Of a stretch of 64,000 nt of DNA, positions 38,139-50,100 are shown one piece after another. The stretch is taken from assembly GCA_034190875.2 (NCBI GenBank), contig CM067348.1, positions 4,770,634-4,834,633 on the forward strand, in the 5' to 3' direction. The stretch's first letter is position 1. Each line of letters opens with the position of its first letter. The notes under the pieces are model-generated. The model was not told the DNA's origin. It saw nothing but the letters and a program-made list of their open reading frames with translations, and ran no database searches. This DNA comes from Urechis unicinctus. Taxonomy: Eukaryota > Annelida > Polychaeta > Xenopneusta > Urechidae. Both the position numbers and the translations under genes were made by a program.

Positions 38139-39199
38139 AGGAGACCTTGCTAATTAGGTTCAGCCATGTGGTTGCCGTTTATTATGCTATAATAACACAC
38201 TCCGCTGCAGTTTTTATTTGGCACATTTGAATGGCTTTATTTTTTCTGTAGGCCATTAACATTGCGATGTATTAGTCTGCCTGGCATATGTACCCAGGAA
38301 GGTTGGTCACACGGATTCGGGGATTTCGGGTCACGCGATTTGAATTTCCTTCCCCTCGTCCGTGGGCTTTCCTCTGGTTCGCCTCTTGCCAACATCAATA
38401 TAACCTGTTTCTAGAGGCATTTTGCAAGTTAATATTATGTCATTGCAATGTACTGTTACGTCAATGATAGTTAATGTTAACCCCCTTTTTACATCATTAA
38501 GTAGCGTTGTCACATTGTAATTTTACATGTCATATGTTATAAAGTTTTGAAATGTTACCTTATTCTATTATGCTACATAACTGATCTTTTTTGTTTTGTA
38601 ATGCAGTGTGATAACGTAACAATTATGACTTAAGTTTCTTTAATCAAATAAATATCATTCTGTGTATTATCAGAATGACTTTCTCGTGCCATTCCATGTG
38701 TCATTCAATGAGTCATTATAATTTAAGTTCGCGCAAAAGCAGAGATGCGGTTGCCAACTTCCTGTTGATGGTTATCGAAAATGTCCGCTCTAACTGTACC
38801 TCACAATTGCCAGATACAACACTTAAATTGAGCAAAATGATTCTGGTATTATGCTTGTCATTTCATTTACACTACAAATATTGAGTAATATTAGTATAAA
38901 CAGTGTTGTCTCTCTTGATCACGATTTGCAGGATACGTTTTATTTGATCACAACAAAGGCAAATTCAGGCTGCACAAATATGCGTTTGGTAGTATCGTTA
39001 AAGCCTCATCACAGTTAGTGTGTATTTTCACCAGCACTATTTAGGCTACAACATTAAAACCGAATGTTTTTGCCATTGCAATGTGTCATAATCTGGTTAA
39101 ATATTGGCTGGATTATTGTGCCTTGTACCAATACCTCTGGTAGATAATGAACCACTCCGACAGAGAACATGAAGACCCTATTGTCAGCATATATACAAT

Positions 39200-39400
<201 letters not shown>

Positions 39401-39649
39401 TATTCAGATTAACATGGCTTATAGCTGCTCCCCAAGTGCGAATGTTGTAAGGCTTGCCACTGCTTGCGCATATAACGTTAAGCAGTTAATACAAATACCC
39501 TTCCAGAGTAGTAACCCTTATAGCTGATTTTTTAATTATCTAACTTATGATTTATCTTATCTTATCCTTACACATACTTATTCTCAACTACTGTGCCTTG
39601 TATACCTCAGCAACTTCATTTCCTCTCTCCATAAGCCGCACAATTAGCC

Positions 39650-39786
<137 letters not shown>

Positions 39787-40058
39787 AATGTTCAATGGAC
39801 TAGATTATAATAGTCGTTCTGCTGTTTCTCAGGTCTGAAGCTCAATACAATCAAGGCTTTTATACTCGATGAAACCTAAGTCTGTGACTAGGCTAAGAAG
39901 ACCATGAGTTTTGGGTCGATGCTTGATTATGTAGAATACTTTAACAGCATGTATTATCTCGCTGTTATACATTATCCCACTGGTATTTTCTAACTCACTG
40001 ATATTTGTAATCTCACTCGTATTTACTATCTAACTGCTACACATTATCTCACTGGTAT

Positions 40059-40544
40059 TGTAAGTGCAGACCCCCAAAACTGCGTTGAGTACGGACTGGT
40101 TTATTCGTCGTCAACAACTTTGGTCTGCTTTGGGGACAAGCACTTATATAACTTTCTAGCTAGCTGCCAGGCAGGCAGAAGGAACCTTGTTATTTTCTTA
40201 CGGCGCAGAGACGAAAAGAAAGTTTAAAAGGCAGTGTTTGATACCACGCCAACTGGTAGGTATCACGGCGCAAATGCTGATGTACTACATTTATATTACA
40301 CAAGATACAAATCGGTTATTGCAATTGTCATAACAAATCTTGAGATATTAGCGATAAACAATCATAAGATCAGTACATATATGTGAGCTATACGTGACGA
40401 TATACATGAAAAATACAGAACTTATTTATGAGGCGCAGTGATACGTCCAAACCATTTGAGTCACGCGATATGTGAAGAAATACATCTTGAAATAAAACGC
40501 TGCACATTTGTTACGTAATTTTTACGCCAATACCTGCAGCGACA
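40059..40544 (-). repeat. 3' LTR of the BEL element
   Basis: On the minus strand it starts TGTCGCTGCAGG just after a purine-rich GGTGGGAG (polypurine-tract candidate, about 40545-40552) and ends CTGCACTTACA (TG...CA). A TATA-like TTATATAAG lies at about 40147-40155 and an AATAAA polyadenylation signal at about 40100-40106, placed as expected for U3-R-U5. The TG start is inferred from the purine tract because no full second LTR is available to compare. Confidence 0.6.
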
Positions 40545-40623
40545 CTCCCACCAAAATTACATTAAAATTACATAGTTTCACAAGACAACATTAAAGAAAT
40601 CAAACAAACTGAATAGAATACAT

Positions 40624-42235
40624 TCACTCGCTTTCTAGCAGGAGAACAACTTTCTGCACAGGTCTTTCAAGTACTGAGAGCTCGCCGATACGCCTTCCAC
40701 GCTTGTCAATGTTCCTTGTTCCAACTGTTACCTTGGCCCTTCTAACAAAGCCGTCGTTGTCAGGCAGAGCCTCGCACACCTCAGCAAGAGGCCATTCCAT
40801 ACGTGGAGTGTTTTCGTCAGCGAGAAGAACGACGTCACCACGGCACATGTTCCTACGGGTTTTTTTCCACTTTTACCTCTTGTTGAGAAGCAGGAGGTAT
40901 TCCCTTCTCCAACGTGACCAAAATTGCTCTAGTAGATACTGTACACGCCTCCACCTCTTCCTAGCATACAAGTCCTCCTTTGAAAAGCTTCCAGGGGGGC
41001 GTTGAGGAGCTGTGGTCTTCATGGTAAGGAGACGGTTGGGTGTGAGGGGTGGCTCCGAGAGTGGGTCACAACTGTCGACAGGTGATAGTGGCCTGCTGTT
41101 TACGATGGCCATTGCTTCGTAAAACAGGGTACGTAGGGAAGAGTCATCCATCCTTGAGGAGGAAACACCAACGGTTGCTTTAAGGACATTTCTAATGGTT
41201 TGAATCTGGCGTTCCCATACGCCTCCTGCGTGTCTTGCCTTGGGAGCGTTGAACAGAAACTTTATCCCGTTGACTTCCAAGTAGGTTTTCAGTGTCCCAG
41301 GGTCCATTTCTTGCAACGCATGTCGCAATTCATTTTCACCACCAATGAAGTTAGTGCCCTGATCGCACCTTATCAGACGTACAGCTCCTCTTATCGCAGC
41401 GTAGACCATTTATGAAGAAATCTGTAGACAGGTCGTCGAGCATTTCGATGTGTACTCCTCTCGAGCAATAGCAGCTGAAAATCAAGCCATACCTTTTCAC
41501 CTCGGATCTTCCTTTCTTTACTTTAAAGGGGCCAAAACAATCCATCCCTACGAAGGTGAATGGAGGGGATGGCTCTGACCTCTCTGTCAGCAAGTCAGCC
41601 ATTTGCTGTTCGTTCACTGGTTGACGCAATTTTCTGCAGGTGACATAGGACTTTATGACTTCAGCTATAGCCTTTGATCCACGTACAATCCAGAAGCCTC
41701 TGTATCTGATCTCATTTGAGGTTTGTCCCCTTCCTTGGTGGCATGTTCTCTCATGGTAGTTGCGTATGATAAGCTTGGTGATATGACCCTTTCTTGGAAG
41801 AACAATTGGGTTCTTCACATTCTCGGGCAAAGAGGAATTCCCTAAACGCCCTCCAACCCTGATTAAACAGTAACGATCAAGATATGAACAAAGCTGGTGC
41901 AAAGGGCTAGTGCTAGGCAGTCCTTTACCTGTCTTCAACCTTTCGAGTTCATCCGAGAATGCAGCCTGCTGTATTATTCTTGTGATCCAGGATTCGGTAA
42001 GTTCCCTTGCTTCAAATAAAGAAATATTAGCGGAGCTTGCAAGCCTTTTGAGGCGTGCTAGACCACAGATCATGCACCACCAAGAAGAATATCTAGTCAG
42101 TCTATCGAGAAAGCTTTCATCAGCCGTGTTAATGGTCAGTACGGTTTTCTTCACTTCAGGATCTTCAGCTTGAAGCTCTGTACTCATTTCTTGGAACTCT
42201 AGTTTTACTTTCCATAGGAACTTAGGTCCATCAAA
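40624..42235 (-). pseudogene. BEL integrase
   Basis: Integrase inserts the element cDNA. The zinc-binding region shows HERTCHQGRGQ and SYVTCRKLR; the first Cys of the usual C-x2-C appears replaced by Tyr. The catalytic core has FVGMDCFGPF (Asp), IRCDQGTNFIGG (Asp) and HAGGVWERQIQ (Glu). The C-terminal part (MCRGDVVLLADENTPRMEW ... VQKVVLLLE) is the usual tail ending the polyprotein. Damage: frameshifts near 42235 (joining RNase H) and 41405 (within the core), and an in-frame TAA at about 40873 before the C-terminal domain, consistent with CAA to TAA. Confidence 0.9.
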
Positions 42236-42880
42236 CCATCTTGTAGTTGATATCTCTGCCAGAGGCCTCTGGAAGCATAGTCTGCAGGGTTTTCATCAGT
42301 AGCCACATATTTCCACTGTTCCAGAGTGGTTCTCTCCCGAATCAGTTGAACTCTGTTGGTGACAAATGTATGGAATCTTCGTGCCGCTTTGTTGATGTAG
42401 CCCAGTGATACCATGGAGTCAATCCAGAAAAACTCTCGTATATTTTCATACTCCAGCTCCTTTCTAAGCATGCTACTAACTTTCGCTGATACAACTGCGG
42501 TCGTTAGCTCCAGCCTGGGTATGCTTACTACTTTAATAGGTGCAAATCTAGACTTGGCAAATACGAAACAGCAGTGGACATTTCCTTCGTGATTGATCAG
42601 TCGTAGGTATGAGCACTGGCCGTACCCTTGGGCACTGGCGTCTGAGACGTGGTGCAGCTCTGCCTCAATTACCTGACCAAAGCCTAGTGGATGATAGCAT
42701 CTGGGTATCTTGAGTTGTTCTAACAGCTTAAGTTCAATTTGCCACTGCTCCCATTGTGGTTTCAGGTCTTGACGTATTTGATCGTCCCAACTCATTAAAC
42801 TACAGCACATCTCCTGAAGAACTCTTTTGCCAATTAAGACCACGGGGGCCACAAATCCTAGTGGGTCATACAGTGATGCT
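42205..42880 (-). pseudogene. BEL RNase H domain
   Basis: It removes the RNA strand during reverse transcription. Catalytic signatures are visible: SDASAQGYG (Asp), PRLELTTAV (Glu), FFWIDSMVSLGYI (Asp) and ENPADYASRG (Asp). The connection to the RT thumb (VASLYDPLGFVAPVVL) is intact, but the sequence before it is missing, as described under RT. A 1-nt frameshift near 42235 separates it from the integrase. Confidence 0.9.
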
Positions 42881-44740
42881 ACCAGGTAATACCAAACGCT
42901 CTTTCCATAGGCAATTCATCAAAGGCGAAGTTCAAGTTTTATCACTTCTTTGGCCCGTTCTGACTGAGATACACTTTCCATTTCTGCTCTGTCATTAGAG
43001 ATAAATTTATGCAGTCGTAGTCCTCCTTTCTTGCAAAGTTCTGAAGCTTCCTCTGCCAGTTTGACAGCTTCTTCTGTGCTTGGTATACTGGTCACACCAT
43101 CATCAACATCGAAGTTTCTTTCAATGAATTTGGAGGCCAAAGGGAACTTTTCCTGGTATTGCTTAGCAAGATACTTAAGTCCAAAGTTTGCACAACCTGG
43201 AGAGGATGCCGCGCCAAATAAATGCACGGTCATCCTGAAATCCACTGGTTCCTTGCTTGTGTCATTGTCCTCTCACCATAAGAAACTTAAGAAATCACGG
43301 TCGTCGTTGCTCACTCTGAACTGGAAGAACATTTTCTCAATATCACAGCGCAGAGCCACTTTATGCTTCCTGAACCTGCACAACACTCCCACCAATCCAT
43401 TGGTCATGTCCGGACCTTTCAACAAATGCTCATTGAGGGGCGTGCCTGCAAACTTAGCCGAACAATCAAACACCACTCTCAGTTTGTCTTTCATCTTCAC
43501 ATGGTAGATTCCATGATGAGGAATGTTGTTTGTGTTACCTGGTGATGTAACTTCTGGGGCTCTCTCTGCATAACCCCTATCGATGACCTCTTTCATAAAA
43601 CTCAAGTAGTTCTCTTGGTACCTCTTATCTCTATTCATTTTTCTCCGAAGATGTTGCAGACGAATTGTTGCAAGTTTCCTGTTGTCTAGCAGCTCTTGAC
43701 GACTTCTAAATGGAAGGGGCATTTCCAAGTGTCCATCATCACAATGAGCAATGCTGGTTTTTAACAAACTAACAAACTGTATGACTTTTTGTGGGCATAC
43801 TTTGTCTTCATGATGCTTCTCTGCAAAGTCTGCCTCCAAGGCTCTGATGGCCTCCTTTGGGGTAAAGCTTGGCACTACTTGTGTAGCCACTCTAAGGCAC
43901 TGACCCATCAACTGCTGATCTGCCCGACTCTCAGCTGAGCCAAGGTCTGTCTGTATGGCATAAGGTTCTTGGTCTTTCGCTCTTATTGTCAGTTTGGGTG
44001 CCAGGGCTTGAAGACAGTTATATCCGATCCATAGGCCTACCTCACAGTTTTGTAAAGCTGGTATTTCATGCACTATGTCTTGGAGGTGTGGCCACACTTC
44101 TGCTGTGCTTCTCGTAGCGATATGACTTCGATCCACTGGAATGAAATAACTGGTGTAGCACCTTTTGAGCATGATAGATGTAGAAAGTGTCATTCCTCGA
44201 ACACGAAGGTTAGTGACAACATTGCTGGCGATAGTTGAGGAGGTCGTCATAGTGGCTAGCTTTAAGCACACTGGTTGCTGTTCGACGAACAGTGCCTTAG
44301 CCACATCATCAAGAATGAATGACGAATCGCTCTGCGTATCAAGATGGGGAAAGGTAAGCACTTTAGTTGAAAGTGCATGTTCTGACGAAACCCATACTGG
44401 TACTATCATTGAAGTACTGCTATGTTGTCCAAGATGCACCTTGTGAGATACTGCAGAAGCCACCTCTGACCCTACTGTCTCCTTTGGTTGGTTACTTCGT
44501 AGGCTTTCATTTTCCACCACTGGGCATTCCTTGTGAAGGGAACTGGGATGCCGTCTACTACATACTTCACATTTGTGCCTTCTCCTGCAGTCTCGATAAA
44601 GGTGGCCTTTTCTCAAACAGCCAAAGCATAGTCTATTTTCTTGTACGAATTTCTTGCGATCCTCCAAGGACTTTGCTAGGAATTGGGTGCACTTTTCAAT
44701 TTGATGCTCGGTCTTAGAGCACAAACTGCAGGGCTTTGGG
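42881..44740 (-). pseudogene. BEL zinc knuckles, protease and reverse transcriptase
   Basis: It begins with CCHC knuckles (CSLCSKTEHQIEKC; CFGCLRKGHLYRDC; then CEVCSRRHPSSLHKEC), the nucleic-acid binding end of Gag. A retropepsin-like HLDTQSDSSF follows (~residue 130 of the frame from 44724), then the long BEL linker and RT (LRVVFDCSAKF, CDIEKMFFQF, catalytic FDVDDG at about 43100). A TGA at 43270-43272 interrupts the frame where the family usually has tryptophan (FLW-stop-ED). Near 42915 a frameshift leads to ELPMERAFGITW, which jumps directly to VASLYDPLG. About 40-50 residues normally between them appear deleted (inference from family memory). Confidence 0.9.
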
Positions 44741-44964
44741 GTGTACTCACTGTTCTTGTTCCATTTGGCTTTCTGTGTTTGATCTGAGTTTCCCTTGCCT
44801 ACTGTTACATCCTAAGCTTTTGTTGTCAGAGTAGTACCTTTTCCTCTTGCAGTTTCTCGTTTCTCAAAGGACCTTGTGTCTCGTTTCTCAGTCCATTCTT
44901 GACTTTTAAGTGCATGTATCGATGAGACAGGGTTTTTTGCAACACGAGCTTCTTAACCACAAAC

Positions 44965-46327
44965 TTAACTAACAAATGATGGATATCTCCCAGTGCAGTC
45001 GAGAGCCTCTGTGACCATTCTGTTCCATCTCGAAACTATCCATTCCGGTAACTTGTTGAAGATTTTCTGATTCTCCATGCAGTCATTGAACACTTGCAGG
45101 CTATCAACGTATGGCACAGCATCACTGAGTGTCTGAAAGCTCCTTTCAAAATCTATGTATTCCAAGGGATTCCCGTTGAATGTGGATGGCACAGGTACTG
45201 GAAGTCTATTGTTTTGGAAGTTATCAGCAAGAGCTTGTGTAAGTACATTTGTCTCCAATACTTGTGATTGAGCTGGTACATTATAATAGTGCGCTGTCGG
45301 GTAAGCATATGCATCTTGAGTGTAATGAGGCACCTTAAACTGATCTGCTTGGTATGTATGTGCAACGCCAGGAGGATGATGGCTTAAATGTTGCCGACTC
45401 TGCTTACTTTGTTGGATGTTGGCCCTAGTACGGCCAAGATCAGACCGAAACGACGTGTCCTTTGCTTCGTCTTCGTCGACTGCATCTGCTCTACGGTAAG
45501 TATCTAGCCGTGCTCTCATTGCTTCAATATCCCTTGCATCCTCCAACTCTTTGAGTTTTAAGCGCTGCGTTTCAATGGCAGAAGTTTTCCTCATATCTGC
45601 TTCCATTGCAGCTACATCCGCTTCAAGTTTTAGGCGCTCAGATGAGATGGAATTTGCCTCACACATGGCTTTCCTTGAAACACAGCTTAACGTGGAGCCA
45701 TACACAGATCTGGCATAGTCATGCCTGAGGAGTCCATGAGTTATTTCATTCCTATCTTCAGCAACAAATGGCCCATCCAAGGATCCAAGGATCTCTTCTT
45801 GTGCATTTAGACAATCTTGTACCATAGTGCTTGTTTTGTCCATTTTTTCCGGACATCTTGACCAGGCACCTTTTGACTACGAATGCTGTTGAATATTTCT
45901 AACAGCTGAAACTTTGCAGATTCCAGCATTTCTACGAAGCGTTTAATCACATCTTCACCAACTTTAGTCTTTACTGCTTCCCTTGCTTGCCTTACTTTGG
46001 TTTTAAGGATGCCATAATACTTGTAAAACTTCCTTTCCTTTTTGGCGGCTTCTTCCTCTTGATACTCAGTCATCCGGGAAGTTAAATTGCACTCTCTAGA
46101 TGATGTCGGCACTTGGTGTCTAGACTCTTCTGAGCATTGAGTATTCAAATAGTTCAACTGTCCTTGAGTCTGACGGCATGTGATGCCATGACATGATCCA
46201 GCTCGCCTACGTCCCCACTACTAGACTTCACATCAAGTCTCTCTTGCAGGTCCTCTATAATCTTGACTTGTATGCTGATCTCTCTCTCTATTGCTTGGAC
46301 CTCCAAGTCAGAACCCACTCCAGCCAT
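44965..46327 (-). pseudogene. BEL gag
   Basis: It starts at the ATG at 46327 (MAGVGSDLEVQ...), 102 nt from the LTR-end remnant. A frameshift near 46157 and another near 45830 join three frames. The middle is strongly coiled-coil (EEEAAKKERKF; SERLKLEADVAAMEADMRK). The last part has LPVPVPSTFNGNPLEYIDF, the typical start of the BEL gag core. It then passes directly to LQVFNDCMENQKIFNKLPEW, which normally lies ~90 residues further on, so an internal deletion of the gag core is likely. The frame stops at 44965 and a degraded ~220-bp stretch precedes the zinc knuckles. Confidence 0.8.
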
Positions 46328-46428
46328 TTTACAATTAAACTTATGACTATGCAACTTGATGACAGGCAATTTGTCAATCAGACCATAAAACATTCAAGTA
46401 TATATTCGAATTGCAGTAGTTGTTGACA

Positions 46429-46455
46429 GTAAGTGCAGACACCCAAAACTGCGTT
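46429..46455 (-). repeat. Residual 5' LTR inner end
   Basis: These 27 bp match 40060-40086 with one mismatch, then similarity stops completely. This is where the 5' LTR should end. The sequence following it inward (GTCAACAACTACTGC on the minus strand) is the primer-binding position, but I do not recognise the tRNA. Confidence 0.6.
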
Positions 46456-47140
<685 letters not shown>

Positions 47141-50100
47141 GAAGAAAGAAGCAAAGCAAGGGGATTGTTGATGACTTAATTAATTGTTATAATGGTAAAT
47201 TAGTAATTAGAGTTGATTTAAGGCCTTAGTACGTTTTGACGAACGGATTCTGGTAAGCGAGGAGACATTAACTAGAGCCGACCTATCATTTAGCAGATCT
47301 CTGAAAATGAAAAGTTATAGGTCCTCCGTCACTGCTATGAGAATTTTGCTTATGATAAGTTTCTGATAAAACTAGTCATGCAATCATTTGATGTGGTTGT
47401 TGTTGTCGGTGAACCTTTCTATGTTCTAGAGAATGCATTGTATCTTTAACCCTTTCAAGTGTTATGTACTGTTATATATATTTGAGACTGTTTTCTTTTC
47501 ACAAATGCTACATTAAAGGCTTCCAGTTATAGCAACAGCTGTACCCTTAAACAACATTATTCCAATACATTTAAAGTGATAAAAAGAGCCAATGTCTATA
47601 ATGCCATCTTGCTGACATATAACGGACGATAAATTGACTCGGTGGCGGAATTATGTCATTTGTCTATTCCCAAAAAAATGATGATGTTTTCAACTACAGT
47701 ATTTTAGTGGCATTATTATACAAAGCCACCGTGAGAAAGTTAAATGCATTGTATTACGTTTAGCCGTTAACAAGTAACAAAACCAAGGCAAAGTTTACCA
47801 TTCATTACTTTGTTGCTTCTGAAGCATACAGTTATTTCATTGACGATTGATTATTTTATGATGATGAGAAGGTCTCCTTGAAAGAGGTCGAATTTGGGGC
47901 TTTAGTAGGGCAAATAACTGTACACTATACCACAGTCTTATAAAAAACCAATTCATTGCTAATAACACAAAGAGATGGATTTCGTTTGCTACTCATAATA
48001 CGTGTACGGAACGATAAACAGTGAAAAGACATTCTCTACGGACTGGAAATGCTCATGCCGAACATACTTTTTTTCAATACCATAATGGTATTTTGAAATT
48101 ATTTTGCGATATCCAGACGCCAGGTATTGTGGAGTAGTAGTTTACTCCTTAGTTAATAGATGTTTTCATTCCAGGACTGGTGTATTGCAACTTTTGCATT
48201 TTACCGGTCAGATTAAGGGGTACTGGCTGAATCATATATATTTAATCATCTTAGAACAATTCTAATTTCAAAGTATTTGTTTGGGGGTAAGCATTATGAT
48301 AAACCTGGAATGAACATTCATATTTTCTATCGTCTTTGGTCTTAATCTGTTTGCTTCCTAGACAGTATCATATCTTGTGTTCCACGAAGGCTCACATTGA
48401 GTTATTCGCATGCTTATCCCAGTAAAATAAAAAAATCAGTGCACTGTTATACTGAGATATGATTATCAACAGTAGTAATATATATCAACATAGCACAACA
48501 ACCTCATTGACGTCGCTCTGAACAATGTAACTGATACTTTGACTCCTTCACATTGGTGCTATTTAAACACAATTGTGTTTTATTGGCTGTGTGCAGCATT
48601 TTATTCATCATGCATATTCTAGATCTTGTTGCATTAATTGATATGAGTAGTATTGCAGAATAGGGGTAGCATAAACTTTGAGTAAACTAGATTATATATA
48701 TATGAATATAAAACAATCCACAAGTAACCATGACTACTGCTTCTACTTGTGACGAATATAATATATTACACAACGTAGGTTGCGTGGAACATCAGAGATA
48801 ACGTTAGTCAAAGCCATTTTAGACACGACAGTAATGAGATTGATTACCCACTTAGTGTGGCGCATTAGTCAGTGCTGGCGAAAAACGCTTGTTTAAGCTG
48901 GAGCAACAAGCCTCATGAAAATGCATTATTGCAGAGGGTTGATTAAGATTGTAAATGAATACTGGCTATTGCTTTGTGTATTAGATGTTGGAGGTGAAAT
49001 GCATTGATTTGGTATTCTTACTTTGTACCTTCAAAATAGAGGTATACGGACAAGCACAAGTGTTTAAAGATACCACCAGAGGTTAGTTGGCTAAATCAAA
49101 TGATACCGTAAGTTAGCAAATTGACCTATACAGCACTATTACAATACATCCAAAGTGATTATGAGGGTCAGCGTCTTCGCTAACTAGGAAGCCATCTTGC
49201 CAACGAATAACTGAAAATAATGTTTCGTATTCTATACTTGGGGGGAAGAAAGCTATGTTAAGTAAAAGGAGGGCTCACTTTCGAATTTCGTTGGTATGCA
49301 AGAAACAGCCGACGCTAAAATCATATATTTAAGTTGAGTCAAAATGGTTATGCATTGCATAGTGTGTTCCTTGAAGGCCGAAATAAATGAAATGCTAAAG
49401 TAGGCCCTATATAAAATACATTGGGTGACTATTTTTGTTATTCAATTATTATTCAATTGTGTGTGATGATGATGGCTGAGTTTATGATGCCATGCATCTT
49501 GTTTATGGCATTAATGTGCACTTAGTTCTACTTCACTGATGCCTTCAAGCATAAAGGTAAATACATTGATCTTCATTTTATATGAAAAGTGCCGGGTAAA
49601 TACCACAACTTGTAATGCAGCCTCAACGAAGATATGTTGTTTTTGAACCTAATATGTGATGTATTAATGAGTTAAGTCGGAGGGCAAATCCTTTATTGTT
49701 GGCCTAGACGTGCATCGCAGTATTACGATCAACATAAAGTGCTAAAAAAGCAGCGATGGAGCGGTAAGAACGAAATGAACCTGTGACTTTTACTACGACC
49801 TGTGGTTCATTCCGATTTAATGGGATTGTACGTGTGGCAATACTGGCAATGTGGGTTAAAAAATACATGAATCGCGCGGTGACGACGGTACATAAGTTAT
49901 CGTCCCATCATTTTACATATCAGAAACCCAAAAGTATTTCGCCCAAACTATTTTCTAATGTAAATGGTAATATTGCAACTAGAAACAACAATAACTATCC
50001 CGACCAGGTGAATTTATAAAATTTGCTGTAATGCATACATAGAATATTTTGGCAGATGCTTGTATCAAAACAATCACTTCTAGATTGAACATTAATTTTC

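Larger units (their letters stand above)
40059..46455 (-). mobile_element. Degenerate BEL/Pao LTR retrotransposon
   Basis: On the minus strand the order is gag, zinc knuckles, protease, reverse transcriptase, RNase H, integrase, then an LTR. This order and the motifs (FDVDDG in RT; DTQSDSSF protease; the integrase lying after RNase H) are those of BEL/Pao elements. It replicates through an RNA copied inside virus-like particles. This copy carries at least two in-frame stops, about four frameshifts and two probable internal deletions, so it is dead. A 486-bp 3' LTR is present. At the 5' side only 27 bp of the LTR end is recognisable. Confidence 0.93.

Noticed and set aside
43031-43507. 158-codon plus-strand frame inside the BEL region
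   Set aside because: It is the antisense of the reverse transcriptase, whose minus-strand motifs are unmistakable.
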